Shown: positions 19,059 to 28,466, counted from the stretch's first letter. The stretch: DNA of 64,000 nucleotides from Nostoc sp. XA010 (GCF_020829625.1 NZ_JAIVFX010000002.1:496001-560000), one strand, 5' to 3'. Made by a program: numbers and translations. Notes: generated by a model from the sequence alone, not told the origin.

Positions 19059-20075
19059 ATGGCAATTTTAAAAAAGATTGAACCTAAATTCTTTCAAACT
19101 GAGATTCCTTACAAACCAATGGGGAAATATGTTCATTTCTTAACTATTCGCATTACTGAATCTTATCCTCTATTTCAGACAGATGCAGAACTGAATAAAG
19201 CACGGGTAAGAGCAGGAGTTAAAGACAAAACCACAATTAGCCGTTTGTCAATGTTCAAGCGCAAACAGTCTACACCAGAGCGTTTAGTTGGTCGGGAATT
19301 GCTACGTAATTATGGCTTGATGACTGCTGAAGAATGCGAATACAACGTGAGTTTTGCAATGGATAATCCTGATTGCATCATTTACGGTTTCGCTATTGGT
19401 GACTCTGGTTCTGAAAAATCGAAAGTTGTGGTAGACACGGCATTTTCAATTACAGCTTTTGATGAATCACACGAAACTTTCACCCTCAACGCTCCTTATG
19501 AAAATGGCACGATGGCTTCCAAGGGTGAAAATGGTTCTAAACCTGGTGAAGTTACCAGTCGAATTAATCAGCAAGACCATATTAGACCGCAAGTTTTCTT
19601 TCCTAGTATTGTCACATTGAAAGACCCCACTGAAGCTAGCTTCCTTTACGTTTTTAATAATATTCTGCGAACTCGTCATTATGGAGCGCAAACCACTCGT
19701 ACAGGTCGTGTTAGAAATGAGCTAATTGGGGTTGTATTTGCTGATGGAGAAATTACTAGCAACTTGCGTTGGACTCAGGCAATATATGACCAAATGAAAT
19801 TTAATAATACTCTAAATGCTCCAGATCCACTAGATGAAGATGATGTAATGACTGCTGCTAAAAATGCTATTGAGGCGTTAATGGCTGATGAGTTTATTGT
19901 TCACACAGATTTCATTGGTGATGCTTTTGTATCCCTAATTAATGAAGTCAAAACTTTAACAGGAAGTGAGAAAGGTATTCAGGCTATTTTGCAAAAAGCT
20001 GATGCAGAAGCTAAGGATTATGCTAAGAAACATATCAGCAAGAAGAAAACTACTGCTAAAGCGGGGAAAGAGTAA
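19059..20075 (+). CDS. csc2: Type I-D backbone subunit Csc2 (Cas7d)
   Basis: A 338-residue RAMP protein of the Csc2/Cas7 family that forms the helical backbone of Cascade along the crRNA. ATG 19059 (MAILKKIEPKFF) is preferred over an upstream GTG, because a GGAGA ribosome-binding site lies 5-10 nt before it. Conserved features include RESLVGREL-like RLVGRELLRNYGLMTAEECEYN and the glycine-rich YENGTMASKGENGSKPGEVTSR segment. Its stop codon overlaps the csc1 start (TAATG), indicating translational coupling. Confidence 0.9.
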   Translation: MAILKKIEPKFFQTEIPYKPMGKYVHFLTIRITESYPLFQTDAELNKARVRAGVKDKTTISRLSMFKRKQSTPERLVGRELLRNYGLMTAEECEYNVSFAMDNPDCIIYGFAIGDSGSEKSKVVVDTAFSITAFDESHETFTLNAPYENGTMASKGENGSKPGEVTSRINQQDHIRPQVFFPSIVTLKDPTEASFLYVFNNILRTRHYGAQTTRTGRVRNELIGVVFADGEITSNLRWTQAIYDQMKFNNTLNAPDPLDEDDVMTAAKNAIEALMADEFIVHTDFIGDAFVSLINEVKTLTGSEKGIQAILQKADAEAKDYAKKHISKKKTTAKAGKE

Positions 20076-20782
20076 TGGTGTTTATTTCCCGTTGTCAAAT
20101 AGAACTTCATGACAGCCTCTATTACGCGACTCGTGAAATCGGGCGATTGTATGAAACAGAGCCAATAATTCACAATTACGCCCTCTGTTATGCACTAGGT
20201 TTAGTTGATAGCAAAATCTATTCTACTACCGTTGCTGAAGAACATTCATATCGCTACTTTTGCCCAGAACAAGTGCCAAAATATGAGGAGCATCTAATGC
20301 CACTCAATCAACAGCAAATTTACGTAACTCCGGCGCGATCGCTCAATCATTCTTCCATCCTCAACACCTGGAAGTATGCTAACAACAACTACCACGTTGA
20401 CATGGAGAAAACACAGAAAAATATCCCCAGTTTTGGCAGAGCAAAGGAAATAGCAGCAGAAAGCAAATTTGAGTTTTTTGTTATTTCTCAGAAAGAACTC
20501 AAATTACCAAAGTGGATTCGCTTGGGTAAATGGATGAGCAAGGCTGAAGTGACGGTTGAACCATTACTAAAACATAAAATCTCTGAAGGTATATTCACTT
20601 GTAGACATCCATTAAATCCCTTAGATGTCATGTTCACCAATCAAGTTATGAGCTATGACGTTGTGAATATGCCTCCAGTTAGCTTAATTCAAAATGCCCA
20701 AATGCGAGGTCAATATTATCAATTTGATGACAACGAAGGAGTAAAAATTCCAGTTCGGATAGAATATCGGTTTCGGAGTTAA
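20075..20782 (+). CDS. csc1: Type I-D subunit Csc1 (Cas5d)
   Basis: A 235-residue RAMP protein of the Csc1/Cas5 family that caps the 5' handle of the crRNA in the I-D effector. It has the early CQIELHDSLYYATREIGRLYETEPIIHNYALCYALGL pattern typical of Csc1. The start overlaps the csc2 stop by one base, so the two are coupled. Its stop codon directly abuts the end of a convergent minus-strand gene. Confidence 0.9.
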   Translation: MVFISRCQIELHDSLYYATREIGRLYETEPIIHNYALCYALGLVDSKIYSTTVAEEHSYRYFCPEQVPKYEEHLMPLNQQQIYVTPARSLNHSSILNTWKYANNNYHVDMEKTQKNIPSFGRAKEIAAESKFEFFVISQKELKLPKWIRLGKWMSKAEVTVEPLLKHKISEGIFTCRHPLNPLDVMFTNQVMSYDVVNMPPVSLIQNAQMRGQYYQFDDNEGVKIPVRIEYRFRS

Positions 20783-21193
20783 TTACTTTCCAAAGCCTTT
20801 ACTACGGTTTTTATTTTTTCGAGGCTCTATCGTCATTAACTCGGCTTTAAAACCTCTAGAATCTTGCAACATTAACTTACGTATTCGCTGGCTTTGGTAA
20901 GTCTGCACTTCAGCAACTAGAGGATGATTAGGATCAATCTTTAGATGAGTAATAGAAGAAACATATTTTTCTTCACTTTCGGGATTATTTGGCTCTTTTA
21001 GTCCGCACATAATCCCACCTTCATCTCCTGAATAGCCAACGAAATCAATTTCAAATTCTCTGTCTGGATCGGCGTTTACTCCTTTTTGCTTTAATGTCTT
21101 CAAAAACTCCTTCCCTGCTCGTGCTTTAATGGGTAAGTTCTCTTTAAGTTTTTCAGTTAGTGCCTTTGCTGCATTATAATCATCAATTCTCAT
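20783..21193 (-). CDS. Hypothetical protein antisense within the cas locus
   Basis: A 136-residue soluble protein, rich in Lys/Arg at the C-terminus (EPRKNKNRSKGFGK), with no domain I recognise. It lies on the opposite strand between csc1 and the oxygenase/cas6 pair, its stop codon adjacent to that of csc1 and its start 110 bp from the divergent oxygenase gene. The length and fully open frame support a real gene. Its position splits the cas operon. A regulatory, defence-accessory or merely inserted role cannot be decided from sequence. Confidence 0.6.
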   Translation of the reverse strand: MRIDDYNAAKALTEKLKENLPIKARAGKEFLKTLKQKGVNADPDREFEIDFVGYSGDEGGIMCGLKEPNNPESEEKYVSSITHLKIDPNHPLVAEVQTYQSQRIRKLMLQDSRGFKAELMTIEPRKNKNRSKGFGK

Positions 21194-21302
21194 TGGTCTT
21201 TCTCGCTATGTAGTTTTTCTTACTTAAAAGAATACTACTATCATCACTCGCCAGGCTTTAAAATTTTAGATACCACCTTCAGCGATCGCTCCTCTATCCC
21301 CA

Positions 21303-21923
21303 GTGAAACACTATCAACAACAAACCAACGCCTTCCCCAGCGATTATCTAAACAACTTGTGGGGAGAAATCCAAGCTTGTCCTTACTTTGCTATCAACAA
21401 CCTCAACCGCGATTTTGTCGCCACTAAAGGATTTTCCGTAGTATTTCAGCGTTCTGGATTATCAAAAGTGGAACAGCAGTTTCCCTACTTCAAACCTTAC
21501 CTAGATTTGGCTCTCCAACCAAGTTGTAATGCTTTTTACCTCAATCCTTTACAGCTAAAAGAAGGCTCCCGCGTCGATCCGCATATCGATCGCTCCTTAC
21601 GTTCCTACTCCAAAACCATTGAACCGCCTGCGGTTGTCAGTGTCCTTTATGTGCGCGTACCTGCGGATATGGAAGGGGGAGAACTGGTATTGCGATCGCA
21701 CAAACGCCAACTTGGGCAAATTAAGCCCCAATTCAATACTTTAGTTTATTTTCAAGGTGATTTAACCCATTCGGTTAACGCTGTAAAAACCCCAGGAAAT
21801 CGTCTAAGTCTCGTTTGTGAACAGTATAGTTTGAGTGATGCTGAACTCCAGGAAATCCCTGAGTTCACTGTAGAGTCAAGAATCACTCAGTCTACAACCA
21901 AAAAGAGAAAGTATGCCTCATAG
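21303..21923 (+). CDS. 2-oxoglutarate/Fe(II)-dependent oxygenase family protein
   Basis: A 206-residue protein with the facial triad HxD...H (PHIDRS, later LTHSVNAV) and the distal Arg that binds 2-oxoglutarate (GNRLSLVCEQYSL), within the double-stranded beta-helix fold (GGELVLRSHKR). Such enzymes hydroxylate or demethylate proteins, nucleic acids or small molecules. It begins with GTG. The last 11 bases overlap the start of cas6, implying coupled translation. It is not a standard type I-D component, so its substrate is unknown. Confidence 0.8.
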   Translation: MKHYQQQTNAFPSDYLNNLWGEIQACPYFAINNLNRDFVATKGFSVVFQRSGLSKVEQQFPYFKPYLDLALQPSCNAFYLNPLQLKEGSRVDPHIDRSLRSYSKTIEPPAVVSVLYVRVPADMEGGELVLRSHKRQLGQIKPQFNTLVYFQGDLTHSVNAVKTPGNRLSLVCEQYSLSDAELQEIPEFTVESRITQSTTKKRKYAS

Positions 21924-22749
21924 TTTAGTGTTGAATTTGCTACCTCAATCGCCTATTCCACCACAATATCTCACAGGTAGACATCTCCACGCCTTATTTT
22001 TAACCCTCGTTAGTTCTGTAGATAGCACATTAGGCGATCGCTTGCACGATTCCACCGCAGATAAAGCTTTCACCCTCTCTCCCTTACAAATTAATTCCCC
22101 CCTTTTGAAGGGTGGTAAAGGGGGATCTAAATTGCAATACTCACATCAACAACCCATTCCCGCCGGAACTCCTTGTTGGTGGCGCATCTCTTTATTAGAT
22201 GACACTCTATTTGGCAAACTTACTCAACTTTGGCTAAATCTTAATCCCAATCGCCCTTGGCATCTTGGCCCGGCTGACTTGTATATTACCAGCATTCAAG
22301 GCACACCCCAATCTATTCAACCTTGGGCAAACGCCAGTACTTACGCTCAATTATACGAAGAAGCAAGCGATCGCAACTCTTCCATTAACCTTAGCTTTTC
22401 CACGCCTACCGCCTTCCGTCAAGGACAGTATGATACTACCCTTCCTACCAGAGAATCTGTTTTCAATTCCCTACTTTCACGATGGAATAAATACAGTGGT
22501 ATAGAATTAAATCATATTGCGATCGAGTCAATATTTCCTTCATTTGTCAATATTCATACAGAAATATTAGCTGATTCTCGCAGCAAATTTATTGGCATTA
22601 TTGGCGAAGTTACATACAAGATTTTAGGGGCAGTTGAACCAATACAAATTAAGCAAATTAACGCTTTAGCTGACTTTGCTTTATATACTGGTGTCGGCAG
22701 AAAAACAACAATGGGTATGGGAATGACGCGACGGCTGTATTCTCCCTAA
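21913..22749 (+). CDS. cas6: CRISPR pre-crRNA endoribonuclease Cas6
   Basis: A 278-residue RAMP nuclease that cleaves within the CRISPR repeat to produce mature crRNA. The C-terminal glycine-rich loop GVGRKTTMGMGMTRRL is diagnostic. The start overlaps the oxygenase gene by 11 bp. Residues 62-73 (SPLLKGGKGGSK) are encoded by a palindromic intergenic-type repeat inserted in frame (22095-22126), so the protein carries a small extra loop. cas4 follows 31 bp downstream. Confidence 0.88.
   Translation: MPHSLVLNLLPQSPIPPQYLTGRHLHALFLTLVSSVDSTLGDRLHDSTADKAFTLSPLQINSPLLKGGKGGSKLQYSHQQPIPAGTPCWWRISLLDDTLFGKLTQLWLNLNPNRPWHLGPADLYITSIQGTPQSIQPWANASTYAQLYEEASDRNSSINLSFSTPTAFRQGQYDTTLPTRESVFNSLLSRWNKYSGIELNHIAIESIFPSFVNIHTEILADSRSKFIGIIGEVTYKILGAVEPIQIKQINALADFALYTGVGRKTTMGMGMTRRLYSP
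22095..22126. repeat. Palindromic repeat inserted in frame in cas6
   Basis: CCCCCCTTTTGAAGGGTGG continues to AAAGGGGGAT. This C-run/G-run palindrome is of a kind that is very common between genes in cyanobacteria. Here it lies inside cas6 without breaking the frame and adds a Gly/Lys-rich loop. Confidence 0.65.
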
Positions 22750-22780
22750 TTTCAAACATCATTTAAAAACTACCTAAGTT

Positions 22781-23374
22781 ATGAACCAAACCGAATATAT
22801 TTCAATTGCGGCATTGAATCAATATGCCTATTGTCCGCATCGCTGTTGGCGGATGTTTTGTGCAGGGGAGTTTACCGATAATCAATACACAATTGAAGGT
22901 ACAACTTTACACGATCGCGTCCACACGACAAGCGATGTACAGCGAGGAGAAACTTGGCAAATTCGAGCAATTTGGCTAAAGTCGGAGCAATACAAACTCA
23001 TCGGCAAATCTGACTTAATTGAAGCCGAATCTGGTCAAGTTTATCCAGTGGAATACAAACGAGGACGCAAGGGCGAATGGGATAACGATGAGTTGCAAGT
23101 TTGTGCCCAAGCTTTATGTTTAGAAGAGATGACAGGAGAACCAGTTAATACCGGATATATCTATTATGCCCACTCCCATCAACGGCAATTAGTAGAGATT
23201 AATGCAGAGTTACGGCAAAGTGCGATCGCAACTATTCAATCTGTCACAAATCTTCTAGAGACAGGAACAATGCCAAAACCAGTTTACAGCAAACGCTGCC
23301 AAGGATGCAGTCTTTATTCGCAATGTTTACCCAAAGCAACTGATAAAGTCAAAAGTTATCAAGAAGTAAATTAA
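22781..23374 (+). CDS. cas4: CRISPR-associated exonuclease Cas4
   Basis: A 197-residue RecB-type nuclease that trims prespacers and helps select PAM-bearing fragments during adaptation. The Fe-S cluster cysteines are Cys18 and Cys22 (YCPHRC) plus two in the C-terminal KRCQGCSLYSQC. The nuclease core shows GKSDLIEAESGQVYPVEYKRG (D, E-x-K). It is transcribed with cas6 upstream and cas1/cas2 downstream. Confidence 0.92.
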   Translation: MNQTEYISIAALNQYAYCPHRCWRMFCAGEFTDNQYTIEGTTLHDRVHTTSDVQRGETWQIRAIWLKSEQYKLIGKSDLIEAESGQVYPVEYKRGRKGEWDNDELQVCAQALCLEEMTGEPVNTGYIYYAHSHQRQLVEINAELRQSAIATIQSVTNLLETGTMPKPVYSKRCQGCSLYSQCLPKATDKVKSYQEVN

Positions 23375-23389
23375 ATCATCCAATTTATT

Positions 23390-23515
23390 ACTAGCCCTGG
23401 CGACTGGAAGTCGCGGCTACAGAGACAAAACCCACCTCCGTGGGTTAGAAAACCCTTGATTATTAGTCCACGGAAGTAGACTTTGCTTGTGTAGTAGCGA
23501 ATTCTATTCGCCTAA
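23390..23515. repeat. Dispersed repeat between cas4 and cas1
   Basis: The 186-bp gap contains TGGCGACTGGAAGTCGC, a palindromic core, followed by CCCACCTCCGTGGG, another palindrome, and GCGAATTCTATTCGC. This combination is typical of dispersed intergenic repeats in Nostoc-type genomes. It may influence cas1/cas2 transcription, but no promoter is obvious. Confidence 0.5.
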
Positions 23516-23560
23516 TACTTTTCAAACTTCAGCACCAATTATTACTAGGAATCATCAAAA

Positions 23561-24565
23561 ATGGGAACAGTTTACGTAACACAAGCCGATGCTTTTATCG
23601 GCAAAGTTGACGAACGTCTCACCGTCAAAGCTGAACAAAAAACAATCTTGGATATCCCTTTAATTAAAATAGAGGGAATTGTAGTACTAGGACGGGCTAC
23701 TATTTCTCCCGCCGTCGTCAGTGAACTTTTAGAACGTCACATTTGTTTAACATTTCTTACACAAAATGGACGATATTTAGGACGTTTAGAACCAGAAGCT
23801 ACTAAAAATATCTTTGTTCGGAAAGCCCAATGGCAAGCTGTGGGAGAATCAGAACCAGCAATACATTTAGTCAGAGGATTTGTGCGGGGTAAATTGAAAA
23901 ATTACCGCCATAGCTTACTTCGCACTCAGCGAGAACATCCTGATACTGACCTGAATAATAACATCACTCGATTGGAAAACGCGATCGCACCAATCGAAAA
24001 AACTAGCAGTATTGATTCTCTTAGAGGCTTAGAAGGTGCTGGTAGTGCAGCCTATTTCAGTTGTTTTCAACAGCTAATCAAAACCTCAGAATTTCGCTTT
24101 GAAGCCAGACGCCGCCGCCCACCAACCGATCCAGTTAATGCTTTACTGAGTTTTGGGTATTCATTGCTACGTCATGATGTGCAAAGTGCTTTAAATATTG
24201 TTGGCTTTGATCCCTATCTAGGATACTTACACGTTGAACGTTATGGTAGACCTTCCCTGGCCTTAGACTTGATGGAAGAATTTCGTCCTTTAATAGTGGA
24301 TGCTGTAGTGTTGTCGCTGATTAACAAGCGATCGCTAACCCTAACTGACTTTACCACCGAACCGCTCAGTGGTGCTGTAACTTTAACCAAAGAAGGACTG
24401 CATACATTTCTTCGCGCCTACCAACAAAAGAAACTATCGAATTTTAAACATCCAGTCATGGGAAACAAATGCACCTACCAAGAATCCTTTGAAATTCAAG
24501 CGAGGTTATTAAGTAAATACCTCATGAACGAAATCGATAAATATCCCCCTTTAATTCTCAAGTAA
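23561..24565 (+). CDS. cas1: CRISPR adaptation integrase Cas1
   Basis: A 334-residue Cas1, the metal-dependent integrase that inserts spacers with Cas2. The catalytic residues are placed as expected: Glu158 in GLEGAGSAAYF, His224 in GYLHVERYG, and an acidic group at 236-240 in LALDLMEEF. It is full length. cas2 follows after 54 bp, a gap that contains a short CTCCCCA heptamer run. Confidence 0.95.
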   Translation: MGTVYVTQADAFIGKVDERLTVKAEQKTILDIPLIKIEGIVVLGRATISPAVVSELLERHICLTFLTQNGRYLGRLEPEATKNIFVRKAQWQAVGESEPAIHLVRGFVRGKLKNYRHSLLRTQREHPDTDLNNNITRLENAIAPIEKTSSIDSLRGLEGAGSAAYFSCFQQLIKTSEFRFEARRRRPPTDPVNALLSFGYSLLRHDVQSALNIVGFDPYLGYLHVERYGRPSLALDLMEEFRPLIVDAVVLSLINKRSLTLTDFTTEPLSGAVTLTKEGLHTFLRAYQQKKLSNFKHPVMGNKCTYQESFEIQARLLSKYLMNEIDKYPPLILK

Positions 24566-24584
24566 TTAGCCATTCTCCCTTATC

Positions 24585-24616
<32 letters not shown>

Positions 24617-24619
24617 CCC

Positions 24620-24907
24620 ATGTATATTGTTGTCAGCTACGACATTCCAGAAGATAAGCGTCGTACTAAAATCCATTCTGTTCTCAAGTCTTACGGACAA
24701 TGGATGCAACTGAGTGTGTTTGAGTGCGATATCACTTCCACTCAGTATGCTAAACTGCGATCGCGTTTATCTAAATTGATTAAACCCGACACCGATAGTG
24801 TGCGCTTTTATTTTCTCTGTGGCTGTTGTCAGAGAAAAGTCGAGCGTATTGGTGGAGAACAGCCACGAGACGAAACAATTTTCTTTGCTGAGTCTTCTTC
24901 TGACTAG
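24620..24907 (+). CDS. cas2: CRISPR adaptation protein Cas2
   Basis: A 95-residue ferredoxin-fold protein that bridges two Cas1 dimers in the integration complex. MYIVVSYDIPEDKRRTK carries the conserved Asp after the first strand, and the C-terminus has the family pattern RIGGEQPRDETIFF. It is the last cas gene, directly before the CRISPR leader. Confidence 0.95.
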   Translation: MYIVVSYDIPEDKRRTKIHSVLKSYGQWMQLSVFECDITSTQYAKLRSRLSKLIKPDTDSVRFYFLCGCCQRKVERIGGEQPRDETIFFAESSSD

Positions 24908-25175
24908 GTTCCTGCATCTCAAATGCGCGGAAGGGTAGGTGTACAAATTCCACAGCCCCAAAAAAATGCTTCTATCCCAACTCCAGTAAGGCTTTCAACC
25001 TATTAGTCGCCTAATCCTCATCCGCGCAACCTCTGAAATGCTTACCAAAATGCGATTTCAGCCTTTAAATTTTCCTGGCGCTCTTTCCAAACGAATTGTC
25101 TAATGCTATGATTGCCCTTGAATCGCGCAACCGCACCTTGAAAACTAAATATAGCTTGGGTTTCAGGCTCCCGCT
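24908..25175 (+). promoter_or_regulatory. CRISPR leader
   Basis: The 268-bp non-coding stretch between cas2 and the first repeat. Its position upstream of perfect repeats, with the degenerate repeat at the far end of the array, identifies it as the leader that should hold the crRNA promoter and integration signals. I could not place a confident promoter in it. Confidence 0.7.
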
Positions 25176-26076
25176 ATTGCAATTAATCAAAATCCCTATT
25201 AGGGATTGAAACTGAAATGACAGCAGGTAAAGTGGGTAAGATTGGCAAATTGCAATTAATCAAAATCCCTATTAGGGATTGAAACAGTATATCTCTCACG
25301 AAAATACAGCTTCACCTGATTGCAATTAATCAAAATCCCTATTAGGGATTGAAACATGATGGCAAGAGTTCCTGCGATACTTTGTGGAAATTGCAATTAA
25401 TCAAAATCCCTATTAGGGATTGAAACTAGATAATTCTGCCATCTAATTCTATCGACCAATGATTGCAATTAATCAAAATCCCTATTAGGGATTGAAACAC
25501 GAATTTCAGCAACAAAGCAATTGATGGAAACCAATTGCAATTAATCAAAATCCCTATTAGGGATTGAAACAATAAAGGTAGCGGTGGTAAAAATACATTA
25601 ATTCATTGCAATTAATCAAAATCCCTATTAGGGATTGAAACAACTTGCTCTATGAATTGAAAGGCACAAACCATATGAATTGCAATTAATCAAAATCCCT
25701 ATTAGGGATTGAAACTGATGATTTGCGTTGCTACTTCCCCTAGTTCCAGATTGCAATTAATCAAAATCCCTATTAGGGATTGAAACGCCGATTTTACCGA
25801 CGTTGCCGCCTACAATCTCGAATTGCAATTAATCAAAATCCCTATTAGGGATTGAAACGTATAACGTGTAAAGAGTCTACACGAGTGGCAACAATTGCAA
25901 TTAATCAAAATCCCTATTAGGGATTGAAACACTATTCTATGTGCCTCCGGCAGTCGCAAATCTCAAATTGCAATTAATCAAAATCCCTATTAGGGATTGA
26001 AACACGAGCAACTAGACGGGATTTTGCAAGCATGGAAAGATTGCAATTAATCAAAATCCCTATTAGGGATTTGTTT
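25176..26076 (+). CRISPR. Type I-D CRISPR array, 13 repeats and 12 spacers
   Basis: The repeat is 37 bp, starting ATTGCAATTAATC and ending TTAGGGATTGAAAC, with a palindromic core ATCCCTATTAGGGAT. Repeats begin at 25176, 25249, 25319, 25390, 25462, 25534, 25605, 25679, 25750, 25822, 25894, 25967 and 26040. Spacers are 33-37 bp. Twelve repeats are identical as read. The last has lost the terminal TTGAAAC-type end, which marks the old, leader-distal side. The ATTGAAAC 3' end gives a plus-strand orientation. Confidence 0.98.
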
Positions 26077-26098
26077 TGCTCGATACCCAATACCCCAT

Positions 26099-26881
26099 TC
26101 AAAATTCCACAATTATCGGCGTATGGTCGCTAGGTTGCGTTAATTTCCTGGGCGCGACATCGATAATGCAACTTGTAGCACGCTCATACAGAATAGGTGT
26201 GAGATAGTGATGGTCAATCCGCCAACCTAAGTTGCGACGGAAGGCGGCGGCGCGATAATCCCACCAGCTATAATTTCCACCTTCTGTGGTGAACTTGCGA
26301 AAAGCATCAGCAAATCCTAATTCCAGAATATCCCGTAAGGCTTGGCGCTCTGATTCTGTTGCCATAATGTGATTTTCTGTACTCACTTGCTCATGAATAT
26401 CCTTATCTTCTAGGGCGATGTTGAAGTCACCGCACACACAAATTGCAGATTGTGACAGCACCAACAATCGTAAATACTCGCGTAGCGCTGTCAACCAGCG
26501 TAATTTGTATTCATATTTTTCAGTTCCGACTGCTGCACCATTGGGAACATATAAGTTAACAATCCGAATACCATCAATTACACCTGTAATCACCCGCTTT
26601 TGCTCATCCCATTCGTGGTGTAAAACTGGCAAAATCGCCCTAAACCCTGTACTTACGTCTACGAGTGGCTGGCGGCTAATTATGGCTACGCCGTTATAAG
26701 ATTTTTGTCCTGATACATAAAGGTTATAGCCTAACTGCTCAAAAGGCGATCGCGGAAACTCAGCATCCACAACTTTGGTTTCTTGCAAGCAGAGAACATC
26801 AACAGGATTGGCAGTTAACCAATCGATAACCTGTTCTAGACGAGTGCGAATTGAGTTGACATTCCAAGTAGCGATTTTCAT
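26099..26881 (-). CDS. xth: Exodeoxyribonuclease III (AP endonuclease)
   Basis: A 260-residue enzyme of the exonuclease III/AP-endonuclease family, acting at abasic sites and 3' blocks in base-excision repair. Motifs are MKIATWNVNSIRTR (Asn7), LCLQETKV (metal-binding Glu), CGDFNIA (Asp and Asn of the active site) and the terminal QPSDHTPI (catalytic His). It is complete and intact. It runs toward the CRISPR array, ending 22 bp beyond the last repeat. Confidence 0.93.
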   Translation of the reverse strand: MKIATWNVNSIRTRLEQVIDWLTANPVDVLCLQETKVVDAEFPRSPFEQLGYNLYVSGQKSYNGVAIISRQPLVDVSTGFRAILPVLHHEWDEQKRVITGVIDGIRIVNLYVPNGAAVGTEKYEYKLRWLTALREYLRLLVLSQSAICVCGDFNIALEDKDIHEQVSTENHIMATESERQALRDILELGFADAFRKFTTEGGNYSWWDYRAAAFRRNLGWRIDHHYLTPILYERATSCIIDVAPRKLTQPSDHTPIIVEF

Positions 26882-27339
26882 TAGTTATCAGAATTTTTTG
26901 TAAATTAATAATTACAAATTATGTAATTATTGTACAGTTACTTAATATTTATAATTTCTGTTCCCTTTCCCAATTACATTTAAACCAAGCTTTAATGGCT
27001 TGATCCCATTGGATATTTTAGTAGTTTTAGCTACAAAACATTCATTTTTGTAAGTACTACTACAAAATATTCTACCTCGTTATGATCCCCAAGGCAGATG
27101 TAACAAGTAATTGATTTAGTCTAAATTAGAAGTCTAGGTGAGAGTTGAGTTTAGCCGATAGTCCGTTAAATTTGTCAGTAAAAAATTCCCAGCCCGGTTA
27201 ACCATTATTTATTGCGCTTTTCGTAGCCTGTTAGGTTAATTTAAATTTCAAAAGAGTAAGTACAAATGCTCTTTCCTCATAAAATAATGATGCAACTCAT
27301 TATACTGAGGACAATTCATAGACTGAACCAAAAAAACTT
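26882..27339. other. Intergenic, divergent promoters expected
   Basis: About 460 bp of AT-rich DNA between the divergent xth and glycosyltransferase genes. I saw no gene, terminator or clear repeat; it presumably holds both promoters. Confidence 0.4.
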
Positions 27340-28410
27340 ATGAAAATCGCTCAAGTTGCCCCCTTATGGGAAAGGGTTCCACCTCCTAATTATGGAGGAA
27401 TAGAATTGGTAGTGAGTTGCTTGACTGATGAACTTGTTCGTCGCGGTCATGAGGTAACCTTATTTGCCTCTGGCGATTCTCAAACTTTGGCTCATTTAGA
27501 AGCAGTTTATCCACGGGCATTGCGCTTAGATCCAAATGTCAAAGAGTATGCAGTGTACGAAATGCTAGAACTAAGCCAAGTTTACCAGAGTGCTGCCCAA
27601 TTCGATATTATCCATTCTCATGTAGGGATTTCGGCATTACCTTTAGCGAGTTTGATAACAGCAAGTTCTACAGTGCATACCCTGCACAATGATTTTACAA
27701 CAGACAAGCGTAAAGCATTTAGCTACCATAAAAAGCAACCTTATGTCAGCATTAGTAACTCGCAGCGTCAAATCGATCTCAATTATATTGATACGGTTTA
27801 TAATGGAATTGAGCTAGCAGATTATCCATTCGTAGCCCAACCGTCAGAACCTCCGTATTTGGCATTTTTAGGTCGTTTCTCGCCAGAGAAAGGGGCACAA
27901 CATGCGATCGCTATTGCTAAACAGAGTGGTTGGCGCTTGAAGATAGCAGGAAAGGTTGATATCCAAGACTCTAAATTTTTTGAACAAGAGATTGCCCCCC
28001 TCATAGATGGTCAGCAAATTGAATATCTAGGCGAAATCAACCACGCCGAAAAGACTGATCTTCTGGGCAATGCTGCCATAACTCTCTTCCCTATTAGCTG
28101 GCAAGAACCTTTTGGGTTAGTAATGATTGAATCAATGGCAACTGGTACACCAGTAATTGCCATGAATTTCGGCTCCGTACCTGAAGTAATTGCTCACGGT
28201 AAAACAGGTTTTATCTGTAAAAGCTATTCAGAAATGGCGGCAATGATTCCACTAGCTTTGGAACTCAATCGTCAAACCTGTAGAAAACACGTAGAAAACA
28301 ACTTTAGTGTTAGCCAAATGGTTAACGGATATGAAGCTGTTTACAGACGAATTATTAAAGACCGCATAGAATCGAATGGCTGCATTTGTGCACCTAACAT
28401 CCAGTTTTAA
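27340..28410 (+). CDS. Family 4 glycosyltransferase
   Basis: A 356-residue GT-B glycosyltransferase of the GT4 family. The N-terminal glycine-rich start of the acceptor domain (MKIAQVAPLWERVPPPNYGG), HSHVG, the donor-domain segment FLGRFSPEKG and the EPFGLVMIESMATGTPVIA motif are all present, the last with the E-x7-E arrangement of retaining GT4 enzymes. It is probably involved in envelope polysaccharide or glycolipid synthesis; the substrate is unknown. A small zinc-ribbon gene follows after 56 bp on the same strand. Confidence 0.88.
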   Translation: MKIAQVAPLWERVPPPNYGGIELVVSCLTDELVRRGHEVTLFASGDSQTLAHLEAVYPRALRLDPNVKEYAVYEMLELSQVYQSAAQFDIIHSHVGISALPLASLITASSTVHTLHNDFTTDKRKAFSYHKKQPYVSISNSQRQIDLNYIDTVYNGIELADYPFVAQPSEPPYLAFLGRFSPEKGAQHAIAIAKQSGWRLKIAGKVDIQDSKFFEQEIAPLIDGQQIEYLGEINHAEKTDLLGNAAITLFPISWQEPFGLVMIESMATGTPVIAMNFGSVPEVIAHGKTGFICKSYSEMAAMIPLALELNRQTCRKHVENNFSVSQMVNGYEAVYRRIIKDRIESNGCICAPNIQF

Positions 28411-28466
28411 TCAACTGCTTTTTTTATCCAACTTCAACAATAACTTTTTTCAAGGAGGACATTAGT

